Of a stretch of 38,410 nucleotides of DNA, positions 23,856 to 33,697 are shown piece after piece; position 1 is the first letter of the stretch; each line of letters opens with the position of its first letter. The position numbers and the translations under genes are program-made. The DNA comes from JBGSYN01 sp041750975. GTDB lineage: Bacteria > Pseudomonadota > Alphaproteobacteria > Geminicoccales > Geminicoccaceae. The notes beneath the pieces were generated by a model. The model did no database searches. It had not been told where the DNA came from and was given only the letters and a program-made list of their open reading frames with translations. The stretch lies in the NCBI GenBank assembly GCA_041750975.1, contig JBGSYN010000152.1:1-38410 (forward strand). Direction: 5' to 3'.

Positions 23856-25293
23856 TCGAAATGGCGCCGATGCGCCACGGGTGATCGGCGACGCCAATGC
23901 GGAAATCGGCGGTCTCGCCTACGATTCGCGCGTGATCCGTTCCGGGGAACTGTTCGCAGCCTTGGACGGCACGCGCGACGATGGCAGCCGGTTCGTCGAC
24001 GACGCCTTGGCCCGTGGTGCCGTGGCGATCCTCGGCAAGCCGGCGCTGGCGGGTCGGGAATGGCCGGTGCCGCTGGTTCTCGACGACAACCCACGGCGCC
24101 GCCTGGCGCTGATGGCGGCCCGCTTCTATCCGGAGCAGCCGGAGACCGTGGTGGCGGTGACCGGCACCAACGGCAAAACCTCGGTGTCGCACTACACCCG
24201 CGCACTGTGGCGGCAACTCGGGCTCAAGGCGGCAAGCCTGGGCACGCTCGGGCTCGAAGCGGATGATATGGAGCCTTCGCCGGGTCTCACCACGCCCGAG
24301 CCCGTCGCGCTGCATCGACAGTTGAGCGAGCTTGCCCGTCACGGGATCGATCACCTGGCGATCGAGGCGTCGAGCCATGGACTGGCCCAGCACCGGCTCG
24401 ACGGTCTGGTCATCAAGGCGGCGGCCTTCACCCATATCAGCCGCGATCACTACGATTACCATGGCTCCTACGACCGCTATTTCGCGGCGAAGCGACGACT
24501 GTTCGCAGAATTGTTGCCGGAAGGCGGCACCGCCGTGCTCAATGCCGATATCCCGGAGTTCGCAGCACTCAAGGCCGACGCGACGCGACGCGGGCTCAAT
24601 GTCATCGACTACGGCTATAATGCGGCCGATCTCCGGCTGATCGATGTGCGCACCACCGAAGGCGGCCTCGAGATCGCGGGCAGGTTTCAGGGCGAGCGGA
24701 CGTGCCTTCGTATCGGCGTGATCGGTTGTTTCCAGGTGTATAATCTGCTCGCGGCAGTCGGCCTGGCGCTGGCCTCCGGCGAGAGCCTTCGGGCGCTGCT
24801 CAAAGTGCTGCCGGCGTTGCACGCACCCCGCGGCCGAATGGAGCTTGTCGCCAGGCACCCGTCCGGCGCTCCTTGTGTCGTCGATTACGCGCACACGCCG
24901 GATGCGCTGATCTCGGCCCTGACCTCGCTGCGGCCCCATGTGAAGGGGCGGTTGCATGTGGTCTTCGGTTGCGGCGGCGACCGCGATCCGGGCAAACGCG
25001 TAATGATGGGTCAGGCCGCAGCACACTATGCCGATCTTGCCTACGTCACCGACGACAACCCCCGCTCCGAAGATCCCTCGTCGATTCGGGCCCAGACCCT
25101 GCGGGGCTGCCCCAACGCCGTCGATATCGGCGATCGGGCGGAGGCAATCGCCACCGCCTATCGCGCCTTGAAGCAGGGCGACATTCTGTTGGTCGCGGGC
25201 AAGGGCCACGAGACCGGGCAGATCGTCGGCGATCGGGTGCGGCCGTTCGACGATGCCGAGGTTATCCGCAGGCTCGGGGATCGCGGCTCGTGA
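23830..25293 (+). CDS. murE: UDP-MurNAc-L-Ala-D-Glu:meso-diaminopimelate ligase
   Basis: Adds the third stem-peptide residue in the cytoplasm. The ATP site is TGTNGKTS (111-118), and the carbamylated lysine is probably Lys221 (YFAAKRRLF). DNPR at 409-412 marks specificity for meso-DAP rather than lysine, in agreement with lysA in the same window. The 487-aa length is normal. The start is TTG 23830, with a strong GGAGGAAGG just upstream that lies inside the end of ftsI. The late segment GKGHETGQ is also typical. It ends in a GTGA overlap with murF. Confidence 0.95.
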   Translation: MQLSALLADRNGADAPRVIGDANAEIGGLAYDSRVIRSGELFAALDGTRDDGSRFVDDALARGAVAILGKPALAGREWPVPLVLDDNPRRRLALMAARFYPEQPETVVAVTGTNGKTSVSHYTRALWRQLGLKAASLGTLGLEADDMEPSPGLTTPEPVALHRQLSELARHGIDHLAIEASSHGLAQHRLDGLVIKAAAFTHISRDHYDYHGSYDRYFAAKRRLFAELLPEGGTAVLNADIPEFAALKADATRRGLNVIDYGYNAADLRLIDVRTTEGGLEIAGRFQGERTCLRIGVIGCFQVYNLLAAVGLALASGESLRALLKVLPALHAPRGRMELVARHPSGAPCVVDYAHTPDALISALTSLRPHVKGRLHVVFGCGGDRDPGKRVMMGQAAAHYADLAYVTDDNPRSEDPSSIRAQTLRGCPNAVDIGDRAEAIATAYRALKQGDILLVAGKGHETGQIVGDRVRPFDDAEVIRRLGDRGS

Positions 25294-26693
25294 CCGCCCT
25301 CTGGAACTCGCGCGACGCCGCCCTTGCGACCGGCGGTCAGTCGAACCGTCCCTGGCAGGCCGAAGGGGTCAGCATCGACAGCCGGACGCTTGCCCGGAAC
25401 GATTTGTTCGTCGCTCTCGAAGGCCCGAAGCATGACGGCCACGATTATGTCGAAGCGGCGATCGGCCAGGGTGCCGCAGCTGCATTGGTGGCGAGAGACC
25501 GGATCGATCTTCCGGCAGCTGCACTCCTTGAGGTCGGCGACACGCTCGAAGGCCTTCGCGCGCTCGGCCGCGCCGCCCGGGTCCGCGCCGGCGCACGCAT
25601 CATCGCCGTGACCGGCAGTGTCGGCAAAACCGGCACCAAGGAAGCGCTGCGCCATGTGTTGGGCGGGCAGGCCAAGGTCCATGCCAATGTCGCGAGCTTC
25701 AACAATCACTGGGGCGTGCCGCTGAGCCTGGCGCGCCTCGCGGCCGAGACGGACTACGCCGTTTTCGAGATCGGCATGAACCATGCGGGCGAGATCAGCC
25801 CGCTCAGCAGAATGGTGCGCCCGCACGTCGCGCTGATCACGACGGTCGAGGCGGCGCATCTCGAATTCTTCGACTCGATCGAAGCCATCGCCCGGGCCAA
25901 GTCCGAGATCTTCGACGGCCTCGAAGCCGGCGGCGTCGCCGTGCTCAATGTCGACAATCCGATGTTCGCCCAGCTGCGCGATGCCGCAATCGCCGCCGGC
26001 GCCGGCCGGATCATCGGCTTTGGCGAGGCGCCAGAAGCCGAGGTTCGTCTGCTCGAGGTCGAGCCCGATGCCGAGAGCAGTGTTGTTCGCGCTTCGGTCG
26101 ACGGACGGGAAATCCGTTTCATTATCGGCGTTCCCGGCCGTCACTGGGTTCAAAACAGCCTCGGCGTGCTGGCGGGATGCTTGGCGCTCGAAGCCGATTT
26201 CGAGCAGGCGGCGGCGATGTTTGCCAGCTTCAAAGCGCCGGCGGGACGCGGCACCCGGCACCGGCTGCGCTGGCGCGGTGGCGAAATCACCGTCCTCGAC
26301 GAGAGCTATAACGCCAATCCGGCCTCGATCCGGGCGGCACTCGATGTCTTGCGGCGGATGCCGCGGAGACGGGTCGCCGTACTCGGCGACATGCTCGAAC
26401 TTGGCGAAACATCGTGCGAACTTCATGCGCGTCTGGCCGACGATCTGAACGCTGCGCAGGTTGCCGTGCTCTATACGGCCGGACCTTTGATGCGGCACCT
26501 GCATGAGGCCGCATCGCAGCAGATCCAACGCCTGCATGTAGCCGATTCCAAAGCGCTCGCCGCCATCGTGCCGGGGGCGCTCGAGCCGGGCGATGTCGTG
26601 CTCGTCAAGGGATCGCTTGGCAGTGCGATGAAACAGGTGCTCGATGCGATCATGGCCGGTGCCGAACCGGAAGCGGTGTCGCATGCTCTATAA
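25290..26693 (+). CDS. murF: UDP-MurNAc-tripeptide:D-Ala-D-Ala ligase
   Basis: Adds the terminal D-Ala-D-Ala dipeptide, finishing the UDP-MurNAc-pentapeptide. The 467-aa protein has the Mur ligase P-loop TGSVGKTGT (108-116), EIGMNHAGEI in the central domain, VLDESYNANP and VLGDMLELGE in the C-terminal domain, all characteristic of MurF. The start is GTG in a GTGA overlap with the murE stop; the open frame upstream of this is a shadow inside murE. The dipeptide substrate is made by Ddl, encoded later in the cluster. It overlaps mraY by 11 bases. Confidence 0.95.
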   Translation: MTALWNSRDAALATGGQSNRPWQAEGVSIDSRTLARNDLFVALEGPKHDGHDYVEAAIGQGAAAALVARDRIDLPAAALLEVGDTLEGLRALGRAARVRAGARIIAVTGSVGKTGTKEALRHVLGGQAKVHANVASFNNHWGVPLSLARLAAETDYAVFEIGMNHAGEISPLSRMVRPHVALITTVEAAHLEFFDSIEAIARAKSEIFDGLEAGGVAVLNVDNPMFAQLRDAAIAAGAGRIIGFGEAPEAEVRLLEVEPDAESSVVRASVDGREIRFIIGVPGRHWVQNSLGVLAGCLALEADFEQAAAMFASFKAPAGRGTRHRLRWRGGEITVLDESYNANPASIRAALDVLRRMPRRRVAVLGDMLELGETSCELHARLADDLNAAQVAVLYTAGPLMRHLHEAASQQIQRLHVADSKALAAIVPGALEPGDVVLVKGSLGSAMKQVLDAIMAGAEPEAVSHAL

Positions 26694-27771
26694 CCTGCTC
26701 ACCCCGCTTGCCGAAGAATCGACGATCTTCAATCTGTTTCGCTACATCACGTTCAGAACGGGTGGGGCCATTATGACGGCCCTGATCCTGAGTTTCATTC
26801 TGGGCCCGAGGATCATTCGCTGGCTGCGCTCGAAGCAGCGTTTCGGCCAGCCGATCCGCGTCGACGGACCGGAGGGCCATCTCCTGACCAAGGCCGGCAC
26901 ACCGACCATGGGCGGGGTGCTCATTCTGCTCGCGATCTCGATCGCGACTCTGCTTTGGGCCGATCTCAGCAATGGCTATGTCTGGGTCGGGATCATCCTC
27001 ACGCTGGGCTATGGCAGCCTCGGTTTTGTCGACGACTACGCCAAGGTGACGCAACGCAGCAGCCGCGGATTGCCGGGGCGCTACAAGCTCATCTGCCAGG
27101 GTGCGATCGGTCTGGTCGCCGGATCGATCATCGTCACCCTCACCGATTCGCCGCTCGCCACCAGCCTTGCCGTGCCGGTATTCAAGGATTTCCTGATCCC
27201 GCTCGGCATCTTCTACCCGCTGTTCGCGATGTTCGTGATGATGGCAGCCTCGAATGCCGTCAACCTGACCGACGGTCTTGACGGCCTTGCGATCATGCCG
27301 GTGCTGATAGCTGCCGGCTGCTACGGCTTCATCGCCTATCTCGTCGGCAACGCGATCTTCGCCAATTATCTGGGCATCCCCTATGTCGCCGGCACCGGGG
27401 AGCTCGCCATCTTTTCGGGCGCCATCGTCGGCGCCTCGCTGGGCTTTCTCTGGTTCAACGCCCCGCCCGCCATGGTCTTCATGGGCGATACCGGCTCGCT
27501 CGCGACCGGCGGCGCCCTCGGCGCCATCGCTGTCATGGTCAAGCACGAATTGGTCCTGATCATCGTCGGCGGCCTCTTCGTCCTGGAAGCTGTGTCGGTG
27601 ATCGTCCAGGTGACGTCGTTCAAGCTCACCGGCCGCCGGGTTTTCCGCATGGCGCCCTTGCATCACCATTTCGAGAAGAAGGGCTGGGCGGAACCGACCA
27701 TCGTCATTCGCTTCTGGATCATCGCCTTCATTCTGGCCCTGATCGGCCTTTCGACCTTGAAGCTGCGATGA
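26683..27771 (+). CDS. mraY: Phospho-MurNAc-pentapeptide transferase
   Basis: Integral membrane enzyme that moves phospho-MurNAc-pentapeptide onto undecaprenyl phosphate, giving lipid I. The 362-aa protein has about ten membrane spans. Conserved active-site blocks are GFVDDYAKV (Asp pair), NAVNLTDGLDGLA, FMGDTGSLA and the cytoplasmic APLHHHFEKKGW. The start at 26683 gives MLYNLLTPLAEE, the usual N-terminus. An in-frame ATG 39 bases earlier adds only basic residues inside murF. It ends in ATGA with murD. Confidence 0.96.
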   Translation: MLYNLLTPLAEESTIFNLFRYITFRTGGAIMTALILSFILGPRIIRWLRSKQRFGQPIRVDGPEGHLLTKAGTPTMGGVLILLAISIATLLWADLSNGYVWVGIILTLGYGSLGFVDDYAKVTQRSSRGLPGRYKLICQGAIGLVAGSIIVTLTDSPLATSLAVPVFKDFLIPLGIFYPLFAMFVMMAASNAVNLTDGLDGLAIMPVLIAAGCYGFIAYLVGNAIFANYLGIPYVAGTGELAIFSGAIVGASLGFLWFNAPPAMVFMGDTGSLATGGALGAIAVMVKHELVLIIVGGLFVLEAVSVIVQVTSFKLTGRRVFRMAPLHHHFEKKGWAEPTIVIRFWIIAFILALIGLSTLKLR

Positions 27772-29156
27772 CCATGCTGGAACGATACCAAGGCCAGCGC
27801 ATCGGAATTCTGGGGCTCGGCAAGAGCGGCCGGGCGGCGGCGGTCGCCTTCGATGCGGCAGGCGCCGAGGTCGTGCTATTCGACGACCGCGCCCACGCCA
27901 TGGCGGGCCTCCCCGGGTCGGCCGGAACGCCGGCGAGCGTCGGCTCGCTCGATCTCCTGGTGGCGAGCCCCGGCATTCCCCTGACCCATCCGCAGCCGCA
28001 TCCGGCGATCGAGGCCGCCCACAACGCCGGTGTGGCGATCCGTGGCGATATCGACCTTTTCGCCGAGGCGATCGCACCTCGAAAGATCGTCGGCGTCACC
28101 GGCACCAACGGCAAATCGACGACCACAGCACTGATCCATCACCTTTTGATGGTGGCGGGTCTGGACAGCGTTCTGGGCGGCAATATCGGCGAGCCGGTGC
28201 TGCAACTGGATCCGGGCGGTCCGGATCGGATCTTCGTTCTCGAACTCAGCTCGTTCCAACTCGACCTTGCGTCATCGCTGCATTGCGATGTCGCGGTGTG
28301 GCTCAACATCACGGCCGATCATCTCGACCGCCACGGCAATCTCGAGGGCTATGTCAAAGCCAAGCGGCGGATCTTCATGCATCAGCATGCCGGCGATGCA
28401 GCCGTCGTCGGTGTCGACGATAGGCCGAGCCGCATGGTTTTTTCGCAGCTTCGAGGCAGCGGCGCTCGGGTGATCCCGATTTCGACCGCGAGTGCGCCCG
28501 ACGGCGGCATCTATGTCGACCGGGGCATTCTCTTCGATGCGATGGAGGGACCGGCTGCCGCGATCACCGAGATCGGGGCACTTTCGACCTTGCGGGGCGA
28601 GCATAATTGGCAGAACGCCACCGCCGCTTACGCCGCGGTCCGGCTCCTGGGCTTGAACAGCGACGCCGCGTCTGCCGGGTTCAGCAGCTTTCCGGGCCTG
28701 CCGCACCGGATGGCGGAAATCACGCGCCTCGGACCGGTCCTGTTCGTCAATGACAGCAAGGCCACCAACATCGAAGCCGCGAGCCGCAGTCTCCGGTGTT
28801 TCGACAATATCTTCTGGATCGCCGGCGGCCGCGCCAAGCCGGGCGGTTTTCGCGACCTGCTGCCGCATCTGGATCGGGTGCGGGCGGCATTTCTCATCGG
28901 CGAGGCGGCAGCGGAACTTGGCAACGCCATCGACGATCGGTTGCCGACGACGAATTGCGGCACGCTCGAAGCGGCAGTCGCCCGCGCCACGACGGCGGCC
29001 CTGCAGAGCGGGCTTAAAGAAGCTGTCGTGCTTTTGGCGCCGGCTTGTGCTTCTTTCGATCAATTCGCCAATTTCGAGGCCAGAGGCGAACGCTTCGAGG
29101 CGCTGGTGGAGGAACTCGCCGAGCCACGCCGAAACGTGGCCGGAGGTGCGTCTTGA
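27768..29156 (+). CDS. murD: UDP-MurNAc-L-alanine:D-glutamate ligase
   Basis: Adds D-glutamate to UDP-MurNAc-L-Ala in the cytoplasm. The 462-aa protein has an N-terminal nucleotide-binding part (IGILGLGKSGRAA), the P-loop TGTNGKSTTT (111-120), the GGNIGEPVL block and a carbamylated-lysine region YVKAKRRIF. FVNDSKATNIEA begins the C-terminal domain, and VLLAPACASFDQF is its late signature. It starts in an ATGA overlap with mraY and ends in a TTGA overlap with ftsW. Confidence 0.96.
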   Translation: MTMLERYQGQRIGILGLGKSGRAAAVAFDAAGAEVVLFDDRAHAMAGLPGSAGTPASVGSLDLLVASPGIPLTHPQPHPAIEAAHNAGVAIRGDIDLFAEAIAPRKIVGVTGTNGKSTTTALIHHLLMVAGLDSVLGGNIGEPVLQLDPGGPDRIFVLELSSFQLDLASSLHCDVAVWLNITADHLDRHGNLEGYVKAKRRIFMHQHAGDAAVVGVDDRPSRMVFSQLRGSGARVIPISTASAPDGGIYVDRGILFDAMEGPAAAITEIGALSTLRGEHNWQNATAAYAAVRLLGLNSDAASAGFSSFPGLPHRMAEITRLGPVLFVNDSKATNIEAASRSLRCFDNIFWIAGGRAKPGGFRDLLPHLDRVRAAFLIGEAAAELGNAIDDRLPTTNCGTLEAAVARATTAALQSGLKEAVVLLAPACASFDQFANFEARGERFEALVEELAEPRRNVAGGAS

Positions 29157-30265
29157 GCGTGTTCGCGCGGACCGATCGATCGATATTCGGTGCCTGGTGG
29201 TGGACCGTCGACCGCTATGCCTTGTCGCTGCTGGCGATGATCGCCATCACCGGGATGATCCTGATCCTCGCCGCAAGCCCGCCCGTGGCCCTGCGCAAAT
29301 TCGGCAGCGAGATGTATTTTGTCGAGCGGCATCTGGTTTTCCTGATGGTCTCGGCGGTCCTGCTCTTCGCGACATCGCTTCTAGCGCCCCGGGGCGTGCT
29401 CCGGATCGGCATAGCACTCTGCATCGTCGCCGGAATCGCCACTGCCCTCACACCTTTGATCGGGGTCGAGAACAATGGCGCCCAACGCTGGATCGCGACA
29501 CCGTTCGGGCCCTTCCAGCCGAGCGAGTTCCTGAAGCCGGGCCTTGCCGTGCTAACCGCGGCGATCCTTGCCAATCACGAGGTCGCGGCGCGGGCGCTGG
29601 TGCCGACCCTGGCCCTGACCGCCACGGCTGCGGCATGCCTGTTGTTCCAGCCCGATCTCGGCATGGCGGCCTTGCTCGGCCTCGTCTTCGGCATGCAGAT
29701 CTTCATCGCCGGCCTGGGTTGGCTCTGGATTGCGCTCTTCGCCCTGGTCGGTCTCGGCGTCGTCGTCGGCGCCTATTACGCCCTGCCGCACGTGGCGATG
29801 CGGATCGACAGCTTCATGGATCCGGGGGTTCAGGTCTATCAGGTCGAGCAGGCCCTCGGTGCCGTCAGCGCCGGCGGCATTTTTGGCAAGGGCCCAGGCG
29901 AAGGCGAGATCAAGTTCGCCATTCCCGATGCCCATGCGGATTTCATTTTCGCGGCGGCGGCCGAGGAATTCGGCATCGTCCTTTGCCTTTTTCTGATCGG
30001 CCTTTTTGCCTTCGTCGTTCTCAAATCATTGCTGCGCCTGGCGCGCACCGAAGATCGCTTCGTGCTCTTTGCGGGCGTCGGGCTGCTCTCGGGTTTCGGT
30101 TTCCAGGCGCTGATCAATATGGGGGTCAATCTCAATCTGATGCCGACCAAGGGCATGACCCTGCCTTTCGTCAGCTATGGCGGCAGCTCGATGCTGGCGA
30201 TGAGCATTTCGATGGGCATGCTGCTCGCACTCACCCGGCGCGACGCCCGGCTTGAGGGCAGATGA
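29153..30265 (+). CDS. ftsW: Septal peptidoglycan glycosyltransferase FtsW (SEDS family)
   Basis: Polymerises lipid II at the septum together with FtsI. The 370-aa protein has about ten membrane spans. SEDS hallmarks are FQPSEFLKPGLAV, the DAHADFIFAAAAEEFG extracellular block with its conserved Asp, and LMPTKGMTLPFVSYGGSSM near the end. The start is TTG 29153 (TTGA overlap with the murD stop), because GGAGG lies 6 bases upstream; GTG 29159 is the alternative. It ends overlapping murG. Confidence 0.94.
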   Translation: MSVFARTDRSIFGAWWWTVDRYALSLLAMIAITGMILILAASPPVALRKFGSEMYFVERHLVFLMVSAVLLFATSLLAPRGVLRIGIALCIVAGIATALTPLIGVENNGAQRWIATPFGPFQPSEFLKPGLAVLTAAILANHEVAARALVPTLALTATAAACLLFQPDLGMAALLGLVFGMQIFIAGLGWLWIALFALVGLGVVVGAYYALPHVAMRIDSFMDPGVQVYQVEQALGAVSAGGIFGKGPGEGEIKFAIPDAHADFIFAAAAEEFGIVLCLFLIGLFAFVVLKSLLRLARTEDRFVLFAGVGLLSGFGFQALINMGVNLNLMPTKGMTLPFVSYGGSSMLAMSISMGMLLALTRRDARLEGR

Positions 30266-31356
30266 TGAGCACTGCTTCCGCCCGTCCCTATTTGATCGCA
30301 GCCGGCGGCACGGGCGGCCATATGTTTCCGGCTCTGGCTCTGGCGCACGAGCTGATCGGCCGGGGCCTGCGCGTCCTCTTCGTCACCGACAGCCGAGGCG
30401 CCCGCTTCATCGATCGTGACATCGGCCATGAATTGATCGCCGCGGGCAGTCTCTCGGGCAGCAAGCGAACTCGCCTAACCGGGGCCTTGAGGCTGGCACT
30501 GGGTTTCGGCCAAAGCTTTTTGATCAATCTTCGCTATCGCCCGCTCGCCGGCGCCTGCTTCGGCGGCTATCCCTCCATGCCGCCCGGGCTCGCCATGGCG
30601 CTGGCGCGGGTCCCCTTCCTGCTGCACGAGCAGAACGCGCTCCTGGGCAAGACCAATCGGGTCCTCGCAAGGTTCGCCAAGAAGATCGTCCTCTCCTTCG
30701 AGCCGACGGCGAAGACCGAGGCTGTTGCGGCCGGAACGTGCGTCTATTCGGGCAATCCGGTGCGGCCGGGGTTCGCCGCCAAAGCCAAGCCGCACGCCGG
30801 CGAGAGGTTCGAAATCCTCATTCTCGGCGGCAGCCAGGGGGCGAGGGTCTTCAGCGACGTCGTGCCGGCTGCAATCTCGGCACTCGACCCCGACCTTCAG
30901 GCCCGCCTCAAGATTACCCAGCAGTGCCGGCCCGAGGATCTGGAGCGGGTGCGCACGGCCTATGCCCCGCTCGGTCTCGAGGTCGAGCTGTCGAGCTTCT
31001 TCGACGACGTGCCCGAGCGCATGGCTGCGGCCGATCTTCTGATCACCCGATCGGGGGCGTCGACGGTCGCCGAGATCCTGCAGCTCGGCAAGCCCTCGAT
31101 CCTCGTGCCCTATGCGTTCGCAGCGGAAGATCATCAACGCTTCAATGCCGAGCGTCTAGCCGCCGCCGGCGCAGCACTTGCCGTGCCGCAGAACGATTTT
31201 ACCGCCGAAGTTCTGGCGGCGCGTCTGGAAGAGTTGATGGCCGAGCCTTCGGCGCTCAAGACCATGGCCGCCAATGCCAGATCGATGGCCAACCCGAATG
31301 CGGCTGCACGACTCGCCGATGCGCTGTTGAGCCTGCGCCAGGAGGCGATCCGATGA
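30262..31356 (+). CDS. murG: Undecaprenyl-PP-MurNAc-pentapeptide N-acetylglucosaminyltransferase
   Basis: Adds GlcNAc to lipid I at the inner membrane surface, producing lipid II. The 364-aa GT-B enzyme starts with the glycine-rich AAGGTGGHMFPALAL (residues 13-27). HEQNALLGKTNR, GGSQGARVF and DLLITRSGASTVAEI (UDP-GlcNAc binding in the C-terminal half) follow, then PYAFAAEDHQ. The start is ATGATG: the first ATG overlaps the ftsW stop, and the second is an equally possible start. The same ATGATG arrangement is repeated at the murG-murC junction. Confidence 0.96.
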   Translation: MMSTASARPYLIAAGGTGGHMFPALALAHELIGRGLRVLFVTDSRGARFIDRDIGHELIAAGSLSGSKRTRLTGALRLALGFGQSFLINLRYRPLAGACFGGYPSMPPGLAMALARVPFLLHEQNALLGKTNRVLARFAKKIVLSFEPTAKTEAVAAGTCVYSGNPVRPGFAAKAKPHAGERFEILILGGSQGARVFSDVVPAAISALDPDLQARLKITQQCRPEDLERVRTAYAPLGLEVELSSFFDDVPERMAAADLLITRSGASTVAEILQLGKPSILVPYAFAAEDHQRFNAERLAAAGAALAVPQNDFTAEVLAARLEELMAEPSALKTMAANARSMANPNAAARLADALLSLRQEAIR

Positions 31357-32783
31357 TGCGGGTGTCACCACTTTCCCTGGGGCCTATCCATTTCGTCGGC
31401 ATCGGCGGGATCGGCATGAGCGGGATCGCCGAAATCCTGCACAATCTCGGCTATCCGGTGCAGGGCTCGGATATCGGCGAAAGCCAGAATGTGCGCCGGC
31501 TCCGCAGCCTTGGGATCGAAGTCCGGATCGGCCACGCGCTGGAGAACTTGGGCGACGCCGAGGTCGTGGTCACGTCATCGGCGGTCAAAGCGGACAATCC
31601 CGAGGTCGCCGAAGCCCGCGCCCGGCGGCTGCCGGTGGTGCGGCGTGCCGAGATGCTCGGCGAGCTGATGCGGCTCAAATGGTCGATCGCGGTTGCCGGA
31701 ACCCATGGGAAGACGACGACGACATCGATGGTCGCCGCCATGCTCGATGCGGCGAAGCTGGATCCAACCGTCATCAATGGCGGCATCATCAACGCCTATG
31801 GCACCAACGCCCATCTGGGCGAGGGCGACTGGATGGTGGTCGAGGCGGATGAGAGCGACGGCAGCTTCCTGCGTCTGCCGGCGATGATCGGGGTCATCAC
31901 CAATGTCGATCCCGAACACATGGAATTCTACGGCGATTTCGACGCCGTGCGGCAGGCCTATTTCGATTTCGTCGAGCGCCTGCCCTTTTACGGCTTTGCC
32001 GTGATGTGCGTCGACCACCCGGAAGTGCAGGCCTTGCTGGGCCGCATCGCCAATCGCCGGGTCGTCACCTACGGCTTCAGCCCGCAGGCGGATATTCGCG
32101 CCCTCGAGCCTAAGATCGACCCGAACGGCGAGACCTTCGATGTCGTGATCCGCGATCGCAAGGGCGATGGCGAGACCCGGCTCTCCTCGGTGCGGCTGTC
32201 GATGCAGGGTCTGCACAACGTCCAGAATGCGCTGGCGGCGATCGCTATCGCCCGGGAGCTCGATCTCGGCGTCAACGTCATCCGCACCGCACTCGGCCGC
32301 ATGAAAGGCGTCAAGCGGCGCTTCACCCGGACGGGCACGGTCGACGGCATCACCATCATCGACGATTACGGTCACCATCCGGTCGAGATCAGGGCGGTGC
32401 TGCGCACGGCGCGTGCGGCGGCGACGGACGGGCGGATCATCGCGGTCGTCCAGCCCCACCGCTATTCGCGTTTGCACGCCCTGTTCGACGATTTCTGCAC
32501 CTGTTTCGGCAATGCCGACATGGTCGCGGTGGCGCCTGTCTATGCCGCCGGCGAAGCGCCCATCGAGGGGGTCGATCAGGCGGCCCTGGTGGCGGGCCTC
32601 CGGGCCCATGGCCAGCGCGAGGTCGTCGCCATCGAGGGGCAGGACGAGCTTGCAGCTTTCATCGATCGGGTCGGCATGAGCGGCGACCTGGTGATCTGCC
32701 TCGGCGCCGGCAGCATCACGCAATGGGCCAACGCCCTCCCAGAAATGCTGGCCGAGCGACGCCGGCCGAGGAAGGCGTCATGA
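31353..32783 (+). CDS. murC: UDP-N-acetylmuramate:L-alanine ligase
   Basis: First amino acid ligase of the stem peptide. The 476-aa protein opens with IHFVGIGGIGMSGIAEIL, which binds the UDP substrate, followed by the P-loop AGTHGKTTT (115-123). Other signatures are VEADESDGSFL, the NVDPEHMEFY block and IIDDYGHHPVEI. It starts at ATG 31353 in an ATGATG overlap with the murG stop. The frame is also open through murG, but only as a shadow. It ends in ATGA with murB. Confidence 0.96.
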   Translation: MMRVSPLSLGPIHFVGIGGIGMSGIAEILHNLGYPVQGSDIGESQNVRRLRSLGIEVRIGHALENLGDAEVVVTSSAVKADNPEVAEARARRLPVVRRAEMLGELMRLKWSIAVAGTHGKTTTTSMVAAMLDAAKLDPTVINGGIINAYGTNAHLGEGDWMVVEADESDGSFLRLPAMIGVITNVDPEHMEFYGDFDAVRQAYFDFVERLPFYGFAVMCVDHPEVQALLGRIANRRVVTYGFSPQADIRALEPKIDPNGETFDVVIRDRKGDGETRLSSVRLSMQGLHNVQNALAAIAIARELDLGVNVIRTALGRMKGVKRRFTRTGTVDGITIIDDYGHHPVEIRAVLRTARAAATDGRIIAVVQPHRYSRLHALFDDFCTCFGNADMVAVAPVYAAGEAPIEGVDQAALVAGLRAHGQREVVAIEGQDELAAFIDRVGMSGDLVICLGAGSITQWANALPEMLAERRRPRKAS

Positions 32784-33697
32784 CGCCGAAACGCCACAAC
32801 CTGCCGCCGGTGCGCGGGCGATTGCGACACGCCGTGCCCTTGAGCCGGTTCTCCTGGTTCCAAGTCGGCGGTCCCGCCGCCGTCCTGTTCCAGCCCGCCG
32901 ATATCGAGGATCTGGCGGACCTGCTTCGAGCCTCGGATATGGCCCTCCCGGTGATGGTCCTGGGTGTCGGCTCGAACATTCTGGTCCGCGATGGCGGCCT
33001 CGACCGGCTTGTGATCAGGACCGCCGGCGCCCTGGGCGGGGTTACGGTCGAGGGCAACCGGATCATTGCCGAAGCCGGTTCGCTCGATCAGCGTGTCGCG
33101 CAGATTGCACTCAGGGCAGGTCTGTCGGGCCTCGAATTCATGATCGGCGTGCCCGGCACGATCGGCGGTGCCGTGCGCATGAATGCCGGCGCATTCAATA
33201 GCGAGACCGCCGATCGATTGCTCTGGGTCGAGGCTCTGGATCGGCATGGGCGGTTGCACCGGTTGGCTGCTGCCGCGCTGGGTTTCGCCTATCGACACTC
33301 GGATTTGCCGGAGGATTTCGTCGCCGTCCGCGCCGCCTTCGAGCTGGTTCCGGGCGATGCCGAACGCATCGGCGAGCGCATGCGCGAGATCAAGCTCGAG
33401 CGGGCGGCAGCGCAGCCCCTGGGTGTCGCCACCGGCGGCAGCACCTTCAAGAACCCGCCCGGGCACAAGGCTTGGCAGTTGATCCACGCAGCCGGTTGCC
33501 GTGGCCTGCAACGCGGTCAGGCGATGGTGTCGGACAAGCATTGCAATTTCCTGGTCAATCTCGGCGGTGCGACGGCGAGCGACCTCGAAACGCTTGGTGA
33601 GACGGTGCGTTATCGCGTGCGGGAAAGCCAGGGCGTCGATCTCGAATGGGAGATCAAGCGGCTCGGCGAGGCCCAGTTCATGGAGGCCGCGGCATGA
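32780..33697 (+). CDS. murB: UDP-N-acetylenolpyruvoylglucosamine reductase
   Basis: FAD/NADPH enzyme that reduces enolpyruvyl-UDP-GlcNAc to UDP-MurNAc. The 305-aa protein is of the shorter type II class. The FAD-binding part has LGVGSNILVRDGG and GVPGTIGGAVRMNAGAF, with the catalytic Ser in GGSTFKNPPG. LVNLGGATASDL is the C-terminal block, and a catalytic Glu lies near the end. The start is ATG 32780, the ATGA overlap with murC; an ATG 57 bases earlier adds unrelated residues. Confidence 0.96.
   Translation: MTPKRHNLPPVRGRLRHAVPLSRFSWFQVGGPAAVLFQPADIEDLADLLRASDMALPVMVLGVGSNILVRDGGLDRLVIRTAGALGGVTVEGNRIIAEAGSLDQRVAQIALRAGLSGLEFMIGVPGTIGGAVRMNAGAFNSETADRLLWVEALDRHGRLHRLAAAALGFAYRHSDLPEDFVAVRAAFELVPGDAERIGERMREIKLERAAAQPLGVATGGSTFKNPPGHKAWQLIHAAGCRGLQRGQAMVSDKHCNFLVNLGGATASDLETLGETVRYRVRESQGVDLEWEIKRLGEAQFMEAAA

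Noticed and set aside
26650..28077. Minus-strand open frame of 475 codons opposite mraY and murD
   Set aside because: It is a GC-rich shadow with Arg/Asp/His composition and no motif. Both plus-strand genes carry full catalytic signatures.
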